The notes beneath the pieces are model-generated. The model saw only the letters and a program-made list of their open reading frames with translations. It ran no database searches and was not told where the DNA came from. From NCBI GenBank assembly GCA_024291935.2, contig CM044307.1, positions 96,353,461-96,417,460 of the forward strand: a stretch of DNA of 64,000 nt. The letters are read 5' to 3'. How positions within the stretch are numbered: position 1 is the stretch's first letter; each line of letters starts with the position of its first letter. This document shows, one piece after another, positions 11,255 through 22,599 of the stretch. Source of the stretch: Okapia johnstoni. Taxonomy: Eukaryota; Chordata; Mammalia; Artiodactyla; Giraffidae. The translations under genes were made by a program, and so were the position numbers.

Positions 11255-11585
11255 AGTATGGTGGTGAGGTATGGGAGGGTGGATGCATTCTAGAATCTCA
11301 CAATTAGGTCTGAGTCTTTTCGTGAACCTATGTTTCTGAATTATGAACTTCAAAAAATTTTCAATTTTCTTCTCCAATAATGGGACAAAAAGGACAGATT
11401 GAGCTGGATTTGGGTATTTCCCTTCTCAAGATCAGTTAGACTCTCATCATACTCCAGCTGCTTAGGCTCTGATTATCTGGTTCCACCTGCAGGCCTGCTT
11501 TGTTGAGAAGAGTGCTCTGGATGGTTCAAACTGGTTCATTTTCCCCCTCCCTCTACTGAAAGCCTTAGGGGATTTTGCTCAGATT
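11255..11585 (-). mobile_element. Old L1 fragment (continuation)
   Basis: ATGGTGGTGAGGTATGGGAG, CAATTAGGTCTGAGTC, ATTTCCCTTCTCAAGATCAG and AGGGGATTTTGCTCAGAT continue the L1 interrupted by the BovB fragment at 11112 and again by the one starting at 11586. Confidence 0.65.
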
Positions 11586-12634
11586 GTTGTTGTTCAGTCG
11601 CTCAGTCGCGTCAGACTCTTTGCGACCCCGTGGACTGCAGCATGCCAGGTTTCTCTGTCCTTCACCATCTCCCAGAGCTTGCTTAAACTCATGTCCACTG
11701 AGTTAGTGATGCCATCTAACCATCTCATCCTGTCTCCCTCTTCTCCTCCTGCCTTCAATCTTTCACAGTATCAGGGTCTTTTCCAATGAATTTAGTCTTC
11801 ACACCACGTGGCCAAAGTATTGGAGCTTCAGCTTCAGCATCAGTCCTTCTAGTGAGTATTCAGGTTTGATTTCCTTTAGGACTGAAATAGGTTTGATCTC
11901 CCTGCAGTCCAAGGGACTCTCAAGAGTCTTCTCCAACACCACAGTTCAAAAGCACAAATTATTTAGTGTTCAGCATTCCTTATGGTCCAACTCTCACATC
12001 TGTACATGACTACTGGAAAAGCCATAGCTTTCACTATATGAACTTTTGTTGGCAAAGTGATATCTCTGCTTTTTAATATGCAGTCTAGGTTTGTCATAGC
12101 TTTACTTCCAAGAAGCAAGCATCTTTAAATTTCATGGCTGCAGTCACCGTCGCAGTGATTTTGGAGCCCAAGAAAATAAAGTCTGTCACTGTTTCCATTA
12201 TTTCCCCATCTATTTGCCATGAAGTGATGGGACTAGATGCCATGACCTTAGTTTTTTGAATGTGGAGCTTTAAGCCAGCTTTTTCGGTCTCCTCTTTCAC
12301 CTTCATCAAGAGGCTCTTTAGTTCAGCTTTACTTTCTGCCATAAGGGTGGTGTCATCTGCATATCTGAGGTTATTGATATTTCTCCCAGAAGTCTTGATT
12401 CCAGCTTGTGCTTCATCCAGCCCAGCATTTTGCATGATGTACTCTGCATATAAGCAAGATGACAATGTACAGCTTTGACGTATTCCTCTCGCAATTTTGA
12501 ACCAGACTATTGTTCCGTGTCCATTCTAACTGTTGCTTCTTGATCTGCATACAGGTTTCTCAGGAGGCAGGTGAGGTGGTCTGGTATTCACGTCTCTTTA
12601 AGACTTTTCCACAGTTTATTGTGACCCACACAGT
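11586..12634 (-). mobile_element. BovB LINE fragment, 5' truncated, antisense
   Basis: The plus strand begins GTTGTTGTTCAGTCGCTCAG and carries the complement of the BovB C-terminal and RT regions to TTTATTGTGACCCACACAGT. On the minus strand an open stretch (12465-12094) reads LYAEYIMQNAGLDEAQAG, LRYADDTTLMAES and SWQIDGEIMETVTDFIFLG before losing frame. The element covers about the last third of BovB. Confidence 0.94.
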
Positions 12635-13010
12635 GGATATCTTGTCATGCCCCTGGAGATGTATTTCACAGCACTGTGGGAACTCCCCTGTGGCTTGGTT
12701 CCCTGGGAGTTTTAAACTCTGAGTTGTCCACACTGAGCCTCCAGGAGTCTCTCAACTGGAGTTCAGTTTTTCACTTACTTCTAGGACTAATTCCTGCCAC
12801 TGTTTCCGCTTGTGATTCTCTGCTCCAGTAAGCCACTACTCCCCAGCTCTACAGTCTTGGGGACAGCAGTTTTCCCTGTGGCCTTCTCTCTCTTATGTAT
12901 CCTAGAAAAGTTACTGATTTTTCAGTCTGTTCAACTTTTTAGTTGGTTTGAAACAGGATAGGTGACTTCCAAGCTCTTTTATGAAGAATCAGAAACTGGG
13001 AGTGTTTGCA
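12635..13010 (-). mobile_element. Old L1 fragment (continuation)
   Basis: After the BovB the old L1 resumes with GAGATGTATTTCACAGCACT, GAGTTGTCCACACTGAGCCT, CCACTGTTTCCGCTTGTGAT and GTGGCCTTCTCTCTCTTATG. The order of phrases fits the same L1 element as at 9681-10605, 10946-11111 and 11255-11585. Confidence 0.65.
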
Positions 13011-13275
13011 TTTTAGTCATTATTAACATAGAATTACTGTAATTTATGTATCAATTTATGAATAATGATAATTTAATTGTTTTTCAACAGTCTTGACTTA
13101 TAAAAGTCTAAAGTAACATATTTTTATCTCTTCTTGAAAAAATGCAAGAGTTTTAGAATACTTTAAATTTGTTTATTTATATTAAATGATATTGTTGTCA
13201 TTCATTACATATACAGAGATATAACTATATAACATGCATATGTATAATGTCTATCATATATATTAAATGTACATA

Positions 13276-13373
13276 TACCAGTATTCTTGCTGGGAAAATC
13301 CATGGACAGAGGAACCTGGTCAGCTCTAGTCCATAGGGTCACAAAATTTAGACACAGTTGAGTGACTGAACAC
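13276..13373 (+). mobile_element. BovA SINE fragment
   Basis: CCAGTATTCTTGCTGGGAAA, CCATGGACAGAGGAACCTGG and GACACAGTTGAGTGACTGAA are the 3' half of a BovA/Bov-tA element. No tRNA head is present. AT-rich sequence lies on both sides. Confidence 0.88.
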
Positions 13374-14358
13374 ACACAATGTGTATTAAACTCTATAAAA
13401 TATTATTCTTATTTTGTATAGTCACTATTTATATATTTCCATATATTTCTGTCCATTACTCTTTACTTATTCTTCCATATCATTGCTCCTTACAATCTTT
13501 TTCCTTCTTCCAGAATAACAACCTTTACTATTTCCTTCAGAAGTCAGCTGGTGACAAATTTTTCTAAGAATGTCTGTATTTTATCATCAGTTTTAGAGGA
13601 TATTTTTTACTAGGTTTACAATTCTGATTTGGCACTTATATTCTATCATTACTTTGAAGACATCATTCTATTATATCCTGATTTCTAATTGCTACTGAGA
13701 AATCAGGTGTCATTCTTGTTCTATTTTTCTGTTGTTATGAAAACTTTCTATTTATATGTATTAGTTTATATTTTTACAGTTTTACCTTGAGGGATCTCAA
13801 TAAATCTTTTTATAATTCATCCTTTTCTGTGTTGGAAGGGCTTCTTGAATTTGTATATTGGTGTCTTTCATTAATTTTAGATCTTTGTAGCTATTAGGTC
13901 TTGAAATATTTTTTCTGCTCTGCCTTCATTTCTTTTCTTCCATTAATACAGCTGCACTTATTTAAGATCTTGCCACTGTATTTCTTACATCTTTTGTATT
14001 GCTTTCTGTATTTTTTCACTATGTTGTTTCTCCATGGCTTGTTATGAACATTTTCTTTGGACCAATCATAACAATAATTTTCTTGTAATATGCATATTTA
14101 AATCTATATATTAAATACTTAATTTTGATTTTTATAATTTTTCTTTAAGTTAGCATTTTTTAATAGTTTCAAGTTTTCTGTCAAAGTTTTCAATCCTTTT
14201 TTAACTCCTGAACAAGTACTACATAGTTATTTTAAAATCTGTAACTCTGTTATCTCTATTTCTTATTGATCTATTTCTATATTTTATTGTTTCTCTTGGT
14301 TTTAAATCATGTTGATTGCCTCCATTAGTTACTCAATTTTTTTTTAATCTTATTTACG
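13374..14358 (-). mobile_element. Probable old L1 region, antisense
   Basis: T-rich text with phrases like ATTCTATTATATCCTGATTT, GCTACTGAGAAATCAGGTGT and GGGCTTCTTGAATTTGTATA resembles old L1 3' regions in antisense. The family is not assigned. Confidence 0.5.
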
Positions 14359-14364
14359 AACATC

Positions 14365-14690
14365 ATGTGCTGTGCTATGCTTAGTCACTCAGTCATGTCC
14401 AACTCTTTTGCAGCCCGCCAGGCTCCTCTGTCCATGGGGGTTCTCCAGGCAAGAATACTGGAGTGGGTTGCCATGCCCTCTGCCAGGGTTGTTCCCAATT
14501 CAGGGATCAAACACAGGTCTCCCACACTGCAGGCAGATTCTTTACCATCTGAGTTACCAGGGAAGCCCAAGAATGCTAGAGTGGGGTAGCCTATCCCTTC
14601 TTCAGGGGAACTTCTCTGCCCAGGAATTAAACCAGGGTCTCCTGCTTTGCAGGTGGATTCTTTACCATCTGAGCTATGCAGGAAGCTTAA
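14365..14690 (-). mobile_element. Bov-tA SINE with two tRNA-like heads
   Basis: The plus strand shows the complement of a BovA body (CTTAGTCACTCAGTCATGTC; CAAGAATACTGGAGTGGGTT), a tRNA-like head complement (CATCTGAGTTACCAGGGAAG), then a short body piece (CAAGAATGCTAGAGTGGGGT) and a second head complement (CATCTGAGCTATGCAGGAAG). The two heads are about 120 bases apart and diverged from each other. A possible AACATC duplication flanks it (14359-14364 and 14692-14697). Confidence 0.9.
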
Positions 14691-15580
14691 AAACATCTAA
14701 ATAAACTTTTATGGAAATAACTTGAGTCCTATGATGACATTAACTTCTACTTTTGCTAGCTTCTCTGTTACTCTCTATGATCTTTTGCTACAAGTTACTC
14801 AAAAACATGGATTAGCTGTTCTAATTTAGCAATTATACAAAGAAGGGCTCGACTATTTTATTTAGCTCATTTTAGAAAAAAAATCTGATATTTTAGCATA
14901 TCCTTTATTCATCTATGTAAATAATTATTTATTGTTAAATAGTCGTTAGATTCATGTTTCCAAGAAAGCTAGTAATAGATCACTTCCATCCCTTTACAGA
15001 GATTAAAATGACTTGATAGCTTTCTTGAAAGGCTTTTCTACTTCTGATTCAACCTTATTCTAGGGTGCCTTCCTTCACATTCCAACTCAAGATGGAATAT
15101 TTGCCAGTGCTATTCCTTCCTGATAAATTCTTGATACTACTTTGCCTCTCTAGTCCTATAACGGCATTTAAAACTCTGCTCAGCCCTTACCCTCTGAGAC
15201 TCGTTTCTCAGAATTGGTATTGTCATACATCGCCCATAGGACTAGTGCCCCAAATGTCAGGATTTCCTCTCTGCTTCATCATTCTTCATTACCTTGTTAA
15301 TTTTCTGTGCCTTCAAGCAATTTGATCTGATACTTTATCCATTTTTTCTAGATGTTCTATAGGGCCTGCATTTCTTTGCCTGCTATTATTAGAATCACTT
15401 TTCTTGAGTAACCTTTACTAAAGGTTACTCAAAACAAGTATGAATTGGCTGTTCTGATTGAGTAATTATGTATAACAAAGAACTTCTCTACAGTTTTATT
15501 TAGTTCATTTTTGCAAAGAACATACCATTTTAGAATATCTTTTACTTACCTATTTAACAATTATTTATTGAGGATTTACT
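14691..15580. repeat. Diverged direct duplication of about 155 bp
   Basis: The text at about 14790-14945 (TTACTCAAAAACATGG, TTAGCTGTTCTAATTTAGCA, TTTATTTAGCTCATTTT, AATAATTATTTATTG) is repeated in the same order and orientation at about 15424-15580 (TTACTCAAAACAAGTATG, TTGGCTGTTCTGATTGAGTA, TTTATTTAGTTCATTTTT, AACAATTATTTATTG). Substitutions and small gaps make the pair old. The sequence between them has no recognised gene. Confidence 0.75.
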
Positions 15581-15900
15581 ATGCACAAGTATGAAGTAAT
15601 GGGAAAACACACACTTTTCCTACCTCAGCATTTACTTTCTCATTGGTGTAATATAGTAAACAAACACATAAGTATAATAACCTCAGATTGTAATTAGTAC
15701 TATGAAGGGAATAAACAACAGTTATCATAGAAAGTAAATGTGAAGCTGAAACAAAGACTGAGAAGAAACTCACTCTATAGAATATTAGAAAAACAGTGTC
15801 CAGGCAGAGGAAAGTAAATAAATGAATGCCCCATGGAAGAAAAAAGCTTGCTGTGTCAACAGATCATGTGAAGTGTGAGAGCAGAATAGTGTGAATTGAA
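15581..15900. other. Old interspersed repeat, unassigned family
   Basis: The text TTATTTATTGAGGATTTACT, ATGCACAAGTATGAAGTAAT resembles the start of an old mammalian repeat that also appears at 38945-39140 and 46410-47150 in this window. I cannot name the family with confidence. Confidence 0.4.
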
Positions 15901-15939
15901 GTTGAAAAGAAACAGCATCTGGATTATATAGAACTCTGG

Positions 15940-16145
15940 TACTTCCCTGGTGACTCAGACGGTAAAAACATCTGCCTACAATGCGGGAGACCCCGGTTCG
16001 ATCCCTGGGTCGGGAAGATCCCCTGGAGAAGGAAATGGCAACCCACTCCAGTATTCTTGCCTGGAAAATCCCATGGATGGAGGAGCCTGGTAGGCTACAG
16101 TCCATGAGGTTGCAAAGAGTCGGACACAACTGAGTGACTTCACTT
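15940..16145 (+). mobile_element. Bov-tA SINE
   Basis: A well preserved copy: head ACTTCCCTGGTGACTCAGAC, intact B box GGTTCGATCCC, GGGAAGATCCCCTGGAGAAG, CCACTCCAGTATTCTTGCCT and end CGGACACAACTGAGTGACTT. The good B box suggests it is a relatively young copy. Confidence 0.95.
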
Positions 16146-17480
16146 TACTAGGCTGTAGAGATCTGGTCTGTAGTAAGAAAACTTGTCTTTGTTCTGTAAC
16201 TGTTTTAGTAGAATGTAGTATGAGTTATGGTGCTGTGTTATAGCTAAGTTAACTATCATAATATTTCTACCCAAATGACTACCAAAAAAATGTTCTCAGG
16301 CCACTAAACTGGTAGGAGTACCCTGGACTGTCAAATTAGTTAGTAACTAAGTGGTTTCCACTGATAATTTTACCTTTAGAGGGTAGTGGAAGCAACTTGG
16401 GAAATTGCTACTCTGAACTTAATAATGACCAAGAAGGAAAAATTGGTTGGTAGAACATAGAAAAATTGGTGACAAGACCCTGACGACAGGAAACAGTGCT
16501 ACCCTAGAGTATAAAATCACAACGAAAGAAAATTCTGGGTACATTCAGACAACTCTTTTTTACGTTTTTGAAGAAAAGTTTGTTAGTCTGTTTAAGAAGA
16601 AAGTGAAAATGAACTCAGGCCATCAGAATCTATAAGGTAAGACATCTGGACTCTTTAACATCTGAGCCGCCAGGGAAACCCATCAAAATGCTCCACAAGA
16701 TATAATTCTGCTTACATTGTACAGAAGAGATACTGATGAGAAAGAATGTGGGGACAGAAACAAAATGATATTGCCACCAAAAAGGCTTTCTGATACATTT
16801 ATTCAAAAATGTATTCAAAAAGGCAAATAAAAAATTATAATAGAAGTATTATAATAGAAGCACTTAAGATATGTATTTAATCAAGAAGTTTTCAAGAAGT
16901 CTTATTCACAATACATTTATAATTACAAAAATATTAAAGGCAACTAAAATAGTTCTTTGCTCATTTTTGGAGCAAAAGACAACCAAAGGAGGAAGAGCTT
17001 GGAGAAATGTTAAGGTATTATAAGAAGAAAATGAAACAGCTATTTTTCATTTTATTCTCCTACAAGGTGAGTTACTATATTTAGAGTAGGATAAATACGA
17101 AAAAGAGGGAGTTGAAAGCCAGAATGTGAGATATTAAGGAGACATAGCAACATCTCAAAATGAGGTCAATTCTCAAAGACTAGGTGAATTACTGGAGTGG
17201 TAAAATAAGTTGGAAAGAATCTGCTGAAGGATGTATGCTGAGCATTAAATCTTTGAGAAATTCTGATGGATACATGAGCTTCCAGAAGCCTGGAAAGAAT
17301 CAGGTTTCTCTAATACTCAAAAAGGCAAAAAACAAACTGAAAAACCTGGAAGACTGTCTTATCTGAAGAACATTTCTAGAACAAGATATAGTGGTATAAT
17401 TTCTAAGCTTTATGAAATGAAGCTGTAATTATTAGGAAATTATTAGAAAACAGTAGGAAGGTTACTAATGACAAGCAATT
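16146..17480. other. A-rich sequence with one SINE-head scrap
   Basis: At 16644-16683 a 40-base piece (GACTCTTTAACATCTGAGCC then GCCAGGGAAACCC) is the complement of a Bov-tA head. The remainder is A-rich, has short open frames (16447-16635, 17184-17366) without motifs, and shows no recognised gene. Confidence 0.45.
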
Positions 17481-18010
17481 TAATGTTAACATTCTTCCTT
17501 TCCTCTTTACTCCCTATGCTCCCACCGTAGAGGGTTACCTTTCATCCAAAAACCTGGCACATAATAGAAACCAAGTAAATTTTTGTTGAGTGGGTGACAA
17601 TTTTCATTCTCATTCTCTCTAATATGATATCCTCCAATCAGTTTTTCCATAAATGGTCTCCGTACATGCTGTTCCCTCTGCCTGTAAACCACTCACTCCC
17701 TTGATTGAAACTCCCTTAAGCCCGACAGGTTAATCTAGCTAACTCTCTTTGCCCTTCAGGCCTCAAATTCAGCATTACTTATATGAAATCCTTCTCTAAT
17801 ACCACTTTCCACACAGAAACACAAACATTGGACAGAATCCCCTGTTACAGCCTTAGTTCTTCATTCATAACATTATCACCTTTATAATTGATTCATTGTC
17901 TGCATAATTATTTGCTTAATATTTGTCTTTCCCACCAGACTAAACCTCTGTCAGGATGAGAAACATGTCCGTCTTGTTCATCTCTATACACCAGGCATCC
18001 GGGTCAGGGA
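17480..18010 (+). mobile_element. LINE2-like remnants
   Basis: CCTGGCACATAATAGAAACC and AAGTAAATTTTTGTTGAGTG resemble an L2 3' end; the following text (GCCCTTCAGGCCTCAAATTC, TTTGTCTTTCCCACCAGACT, TCTCTATACACCAGGCATCC) resembles another L2 copy. Both are strongly diverged. Confidence 0.5.
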
Positions 18011-18580
18011 AATTTACGGATCGTAAGCTCTTTGTAGGGTGGTTTGTGGATGTAGGCAAGGTCTTTTATACAATTCTCAAAGAAAAGATAGTGAAATATG
18101 AGCTGGTCATGGTTCAGTTAAACTGAATAGCAACCTTGGATTAAATGACTATATCTGAGGGTTAGAGATTAAAGATTCTAAAGCAGTATATATTATGTGT
18201 CCAGTGTCACATCACAGGATAAAGCAGGGATTCATTATCCCTAGTGTAAGTCAGAATCACCTTTGTACTTGCCAAAATAAGGGTAAACTCAGGACCCCAT
18301 CCCCAGCAATTCAGGTTCATGAAGTTTTCTGTGCTCTGTCCATAGGGAAACTTTCTAAGAATTTTGTGGTTTTCAGCAAGGTCTCTGACTGTAATATCAC
18401 AAGGGCATTCTTTCCCTCATTGATCTTTTCCTCTCAGGCATATTCAGTCACACATCACATTAGTAACAGTCCACCTTGGTGGCTTTTCTGTGTTAAGCTA
18501 CTGTATGAATGACACACAGGATAGAATTAAAATCAAAGAAAACATTTTACTGGGGGGAGGGGAGGAAAATGTATTCCCAG
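18011..18580. other. No recognisable element
   Basis: Mixed-composition sequence with a 105-codon open frame (18195-18512) that has no family resemblance, no splice context and several improbable Cys/His runs. I see no gene or named repeat. Confidence 0.4.
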
Positions 18581-20010
18581 AACAGATTTTTTTTCTAATT
18601 TTAGTTTATAATAGTTTTAGATATACAGAAAAATTGAGACAGTAGTAAAGAGAGTGTCCGTATACCCATACCCTGTTTTCACTGTTAATAGCATCATACA
18701 TTATTAGGAACATTTGTCACAATGAACTAATAATGATTATTATTATTAACTAAACTCTATATTTTATTCATATTTCCTTAGTTTTTAACTAATGTCTTTT
18801 TTGTTGCAGGATTCTATCCAAAATGCCAATTATTTTTAGTTGTTACATTCACTTAAATTCATCGTGACTGATATTTCTTAAGTCTGATATTTCTTAAGTT
18901 TTCCTATTTTTTCATGACTTTGACAGTTTTGAGGTGTACTGGTCAGACATTTTGTAAAACGTCTCTCGATTTGAATTTTTCTGATTCATTTTTCTAATGA
19001 TTGGGCTGAGGTTATAGGTTTTTAGGAGAAAGACTACACAGGTCAAGTCCCATTCTCACCTCATCATATCAGTGGTACAAACAATCAACATGTCTTATCA
19101 CTGTCGATGTTAACCTTGACCCTCTCAGCTGAGGTAGTCTGTGTCAGATTTTTCCACTGTAAAGCTACTCTTTTTTTTTTTCTCCCATTTCCATATCATT
19201 TTCTTTGGCAGTCACTATGACAGATCACACTTAAGAAGTGGAGGATTATGTCCCAACTCCTTGAGGACAGAGCATAGTTACTTGGAATCGTCTGCTTAAA
19301 AAATTTACCTATTCTTCTCTTGTCTTTATTGATTTATTTATATCCATATGGCTCATGGACATTTCATAGCTTGGGTTATAATGTATTAGTTATTTTTTTT
19401 TCCTCAAATTGTTCTGGCTTTGGCCATTACAAACTACCATCACTGTGGAGTTTTGTGTTGTGTTTCTGACAAGAAGTCAGCCATAATTCTTATACTTATT
19501 GCTCTATAGTAAGATTCTCCCACCTCTTCTTCTTGGATATTTTCAACATTTTCTTTTGATTTTCTGAGGTTTGAATATGATATGCCTAAATGTGGATTTT
19601 TAATATGTATCCTGCTCTGTATTCTATAAATTTCTTGGATCTATAGGGTGATTGTCATTAATTTTGAAAAATTCTCCGAGTTGATTACTTTAAATATTTC
19701 TCCTGCTTTGTTTTCTTTTTCTCCTTCTGCTTTTCCAGTTACAAGTATGTTATATTTTTTGAAGTTGTTTCACAGTCTTGAATGTTCTGCCTGTTTTTTT
19801 TATTGTTTTTTTTCACTGTGAATTTCAGTTTGGGAAGTTTTTGTGTACCAATAATCACTAACATAAAGAAACACTGATACATTGTCTTGAGACATCTGGT
19901 TGCAGCATACCCGTAGAAAAGAACTGGCATTTCTTTCTGATAGTTCTAAAAGAACTTTAAAATTAGCCATTTGTGTTTTCAGGTAATACCTGTTCCATTT
20001 ATCCTTGCAG
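18580..20010 (-). mobile_element. Old L1 (L1M-type) 3' region, antisense
   Basis: Phrases such as TATACAGAAAAATTGAGACA, TTCCTTAGTTTTTAACTAAT, GACAGTTTTGAGGTGTACTG, TTGACCCTCTCAGCTGAGGT and TTCTTTGGCAGTCACTATGA match the complement of old mammalian L1. From about 19550 it shares text with 10060-10330 (TTTGATTTTCTGAGGTTTGA; AATATTTCTCCTGCTTTG). Confidence 0.7.
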
Positions 20011-20026
20011 TATTTCCTATTAATTT

Positions 20027-20232
20027 GTGCTTAATCGCTCAGTTGTGTTCAACTCTTTGCAACCCCATGGACTGGAGCCTGCCAGGCTCCTCTCTTCAAG
20101 GTGATTCTCCAGGCAAGAACACTGGAGTGAGTTGCCATGCCCTCCTCCAGGGGATCTTCCCAATCCAAGGATCAAACCCCAGTCTCCCCCATTGCAGGCA
20201 GATTCTTTACCATCTGAGCCTCTAGGGAAGCC
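20027..20232 (-). mobile_element. Bov-tA SINE
   Basis: Complement of a full element from CTTAATCGCTCAGTTGTGTT to CATCTGAGCCTCTAGGGAAG. It is flanked by CCTATTAATTT (20016-20026) and CCTATTTAATTT (20233-20244), an 11-12 bp duplication with one gap, inside the old L1. Confidence 0.94.
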
Positions 20233-20244
20233 CCTATTTAATTT

Positions 20245-21477
20245 AGGAGGGTAAAAATACTAATACATTGTCAGTATTCTGTATAATCCAATACACAGTT
20301 TTTTCCTTTGATTGCATTTTCAAAACCCTGCAGTCATATTTTTAATCTCCAAATATACTTCTTGCATCTTTAATGACTCCTTACTCTAGTTTTCTTGAAC
20401 TTTAAGAACTTTAAAACTTTATCATTTATAAATGATAGATTTCTCAAAGTTTCTCTTTCTTATGAGTATGTTTACTTTATATGGGGGCATTTGTTTTACT
20501 TCCTCATAACAGTCTCAATTTAAAGTGTATAGTTTTCAGTGTATCAGTACGTTTTGGTTTACCTAACCCTGGAGAGGGAAGCTTATGTTTGAATAATGTT
20601 GAGGTTGAGATGAATTGTAAGAAATTGAACAGGTCCCTGTGCAAATCATAAAAGCAAGAAAAGAAAAACATAGGTTTATTGTCTTTTTACTTTGCAAATT
20701 AGTGATCAAGGACATTATAGTTGGATGCAGTCATAGCATGGATTGTCTCTTCTTTGCTGAAGAGTTTCTCCACTGTAATTATGGAGTAGTCCCAGTACTT
20801 TTCATGAAATTGTTCTCACTGGTTTGACAGCTCCCACTGGGCACTAGCCTCAGCTGTCTCCCTGATTTAGTTAAAAGTGTTATATGAGAATAATCCATAC
20901 AGCAGATTTCTTCCCCTGCATAAACTCTGGCATCCAGAAAATTTCTGGTGGTATGTTTAATTAGGACCAAGTTATACTTCTTACTAACTGCTCTGCAACT
21001 CACACTTTTATCCAGCACATGCCATTCAAACTTAGGTAACAGTAATAATTTTTTCAGTTCTTTCTAAGATAGGCTACAGTCTTATATGCAGTAAATTATG
21101 GGGTGACATGGCTTCTCTGTATATTCTCATCTTTTCTGTGGCCTGCAGACTTCTCAAATCTTTGAAACAAGAACCACATTCTTTTCCAAGTTTCATTGTT
21201 GATCCATATTTTTTACTATATTATATTTCCTTGGTCATTTAATGATGATTTTATGAGAGAATAATGGTACATGTCTTAAAAAGTGAGGGTTATTATTTTT
21301 TACTTTTATTATTATCTATGTTTAAAGTTTTAAGCCAATTAAATGCCACCAAACAGAAATGTTATATTCATCTAAATTTTACCACAGTGATGTCCTCTCT
21401 CTTGATTTCCTCTAACTGCTTTTGAGATTTTCTCCTTACCTGGTTTTCAGCAATTGGATTAGTGTCATTTTCTTAAA
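20245..21477. other. Probable old L1 with unassigned stretches, no gene
   Basis: Text around 20300-20560 and 21380-21477 (TTGATTTCCTCTAACTGCTT; GAGATTTTCTCCTTACCTGG) looks like old L1 in antisense. The middle has short open frames on both strands with no motif. Confidence 0.4.
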
Positions 21478-21685
21478 GGTTTCCCAGGTGACCTAGTGAT
21501 GAAGAATCTGCCTGCCAAAGAAGGAGACACAAGAGGCTGCGAGTTCAGTCAATGGGTCGAGAAGATCCCCTGGAGGAGGAAATGGCAACTTACTCCAGTA
21601 TTCTTGCCTGGGAAAACCCCATGGAGGAGCCTGGCAGGCTACGGCCCACGGGGGTCGCAAAAGAGTTGGCCATGTTGAGCGCATA
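21478..21685 (+). mobile_element. Bov-tA SINE
   Basis: Head GGTTTCCCAGGTGACCTAGT, body GAGAAGATCCCCTGGAGGAG and CTCCAGTATTCTTGCCTGGG, end GTCGCAAAAGAGTTGGCCAT. The B-box region is altered (GAGTTCAGTCAATGGGTCGA), so it is an older copy. Confidence 0.92.
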
Positions 21686-22560
21686 AACGTTTATCTTGTT
21701 TGGAGTTTGTTGAGATTCTTGAGTCTGCAGATTTGTAGTCTTTCACAAACTTGGAAAAACTGTCAGTTATTATTTCAATTTTTTTCTCTCATCCCCGTCT
21801 TTCTTTTCTCCTTTTGAGGCTACAATTGCATGTACATTAGACTGCCTGATATTGTTCCATAGGTCAATGATGCTCTGTTCATCTCTTTTTGTGTGTGTGT
21901 CTGTGCATAATTTTGTCTAATTTCTATAGCTCTGTGTTCAGGTTCAGTGATTGCTTTTCTGCTGTGTCTGATTTAATATGAATATTATCTGTCTTAGTCT
22001 TCTCAGGCTGCTATATAGTAAAAATACCATAGATGATTGGCTTAAACAACAAGATATTTATTTCTCCTAGTTTTAGAGGCTAAGAAGTCCAAGATCAAGA
22101 CACTGGAATATTTTTCTACTGACGGCCCACTTCCTAATTCATAGATGGCCCTGATGTGATAACCAGGGCATAGGAGCACTCTGGGGTCTCTTTTCTAAGG
22201 AAACTAATCCTTTTTTATAAGGGTTTCACTCTCATGACTTAATCATCTTCTGAGGGACCCACCTCCAAATATCATTACATTTAGCATTAAGATTCAGATA
22301 TATGAATTTGTGGAGAAAACAGACAGTTAGCCTATATTATAATCTATTTTATTTTTCATCTCAGATACTGTATTTTTATCTCAAAAAGTTCAATTTAAGT
22401 CTTTGTGTTTTCCAGTTGTCTCTTTTTCTTGACCATGTTTTTCTCTACCTTCTTGTCCATATGGGTTGTATCAATAATTAAAATCGCTGTTGTGATGTGT
22501 TTCTCTACTAATTCCTTCATCTTTTCAATTTCAGAGCTGGTTCTAGCGAGTGATTAAAAT
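21686..22560 (-). mobile_element. Old L1 antisense, interrupted by an MLT1-type LTR
   Basis: L1-like text (GTTGAGATTCTTGAGTCTGC; TATTGTTCCATAGGTCAATG; AGTGATTGCTTTTCTGCTGT) runs to about 21990 and resumes near 22336 (TCTCAGATACTGTATTTTTA; CCTTCTTGTCCATATGGG). The gap is the LTR at 21990-22335. Confidence 0.6.
21990..22335 (-). mobile_element. MLT1-type (ERVL-MaLR) solo LTR
   Basis: GTCTTAGTCTTCTCAGGCTG, CTTAAACAACAAGATATTTA, GAGGCTAAGAAGTCCAAGAT and CCACCTCCAAATATCATTAC are the complement of an MLT1-class LTR. No internal retroviral genes accompany it. A second, plus-oriented member lies at 53862-54237. Confidence 0.75.
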
Positions 22561-22599
22561 TCTCTTTGCATTAATTCAATTCCAATATATCTTCTAAGA

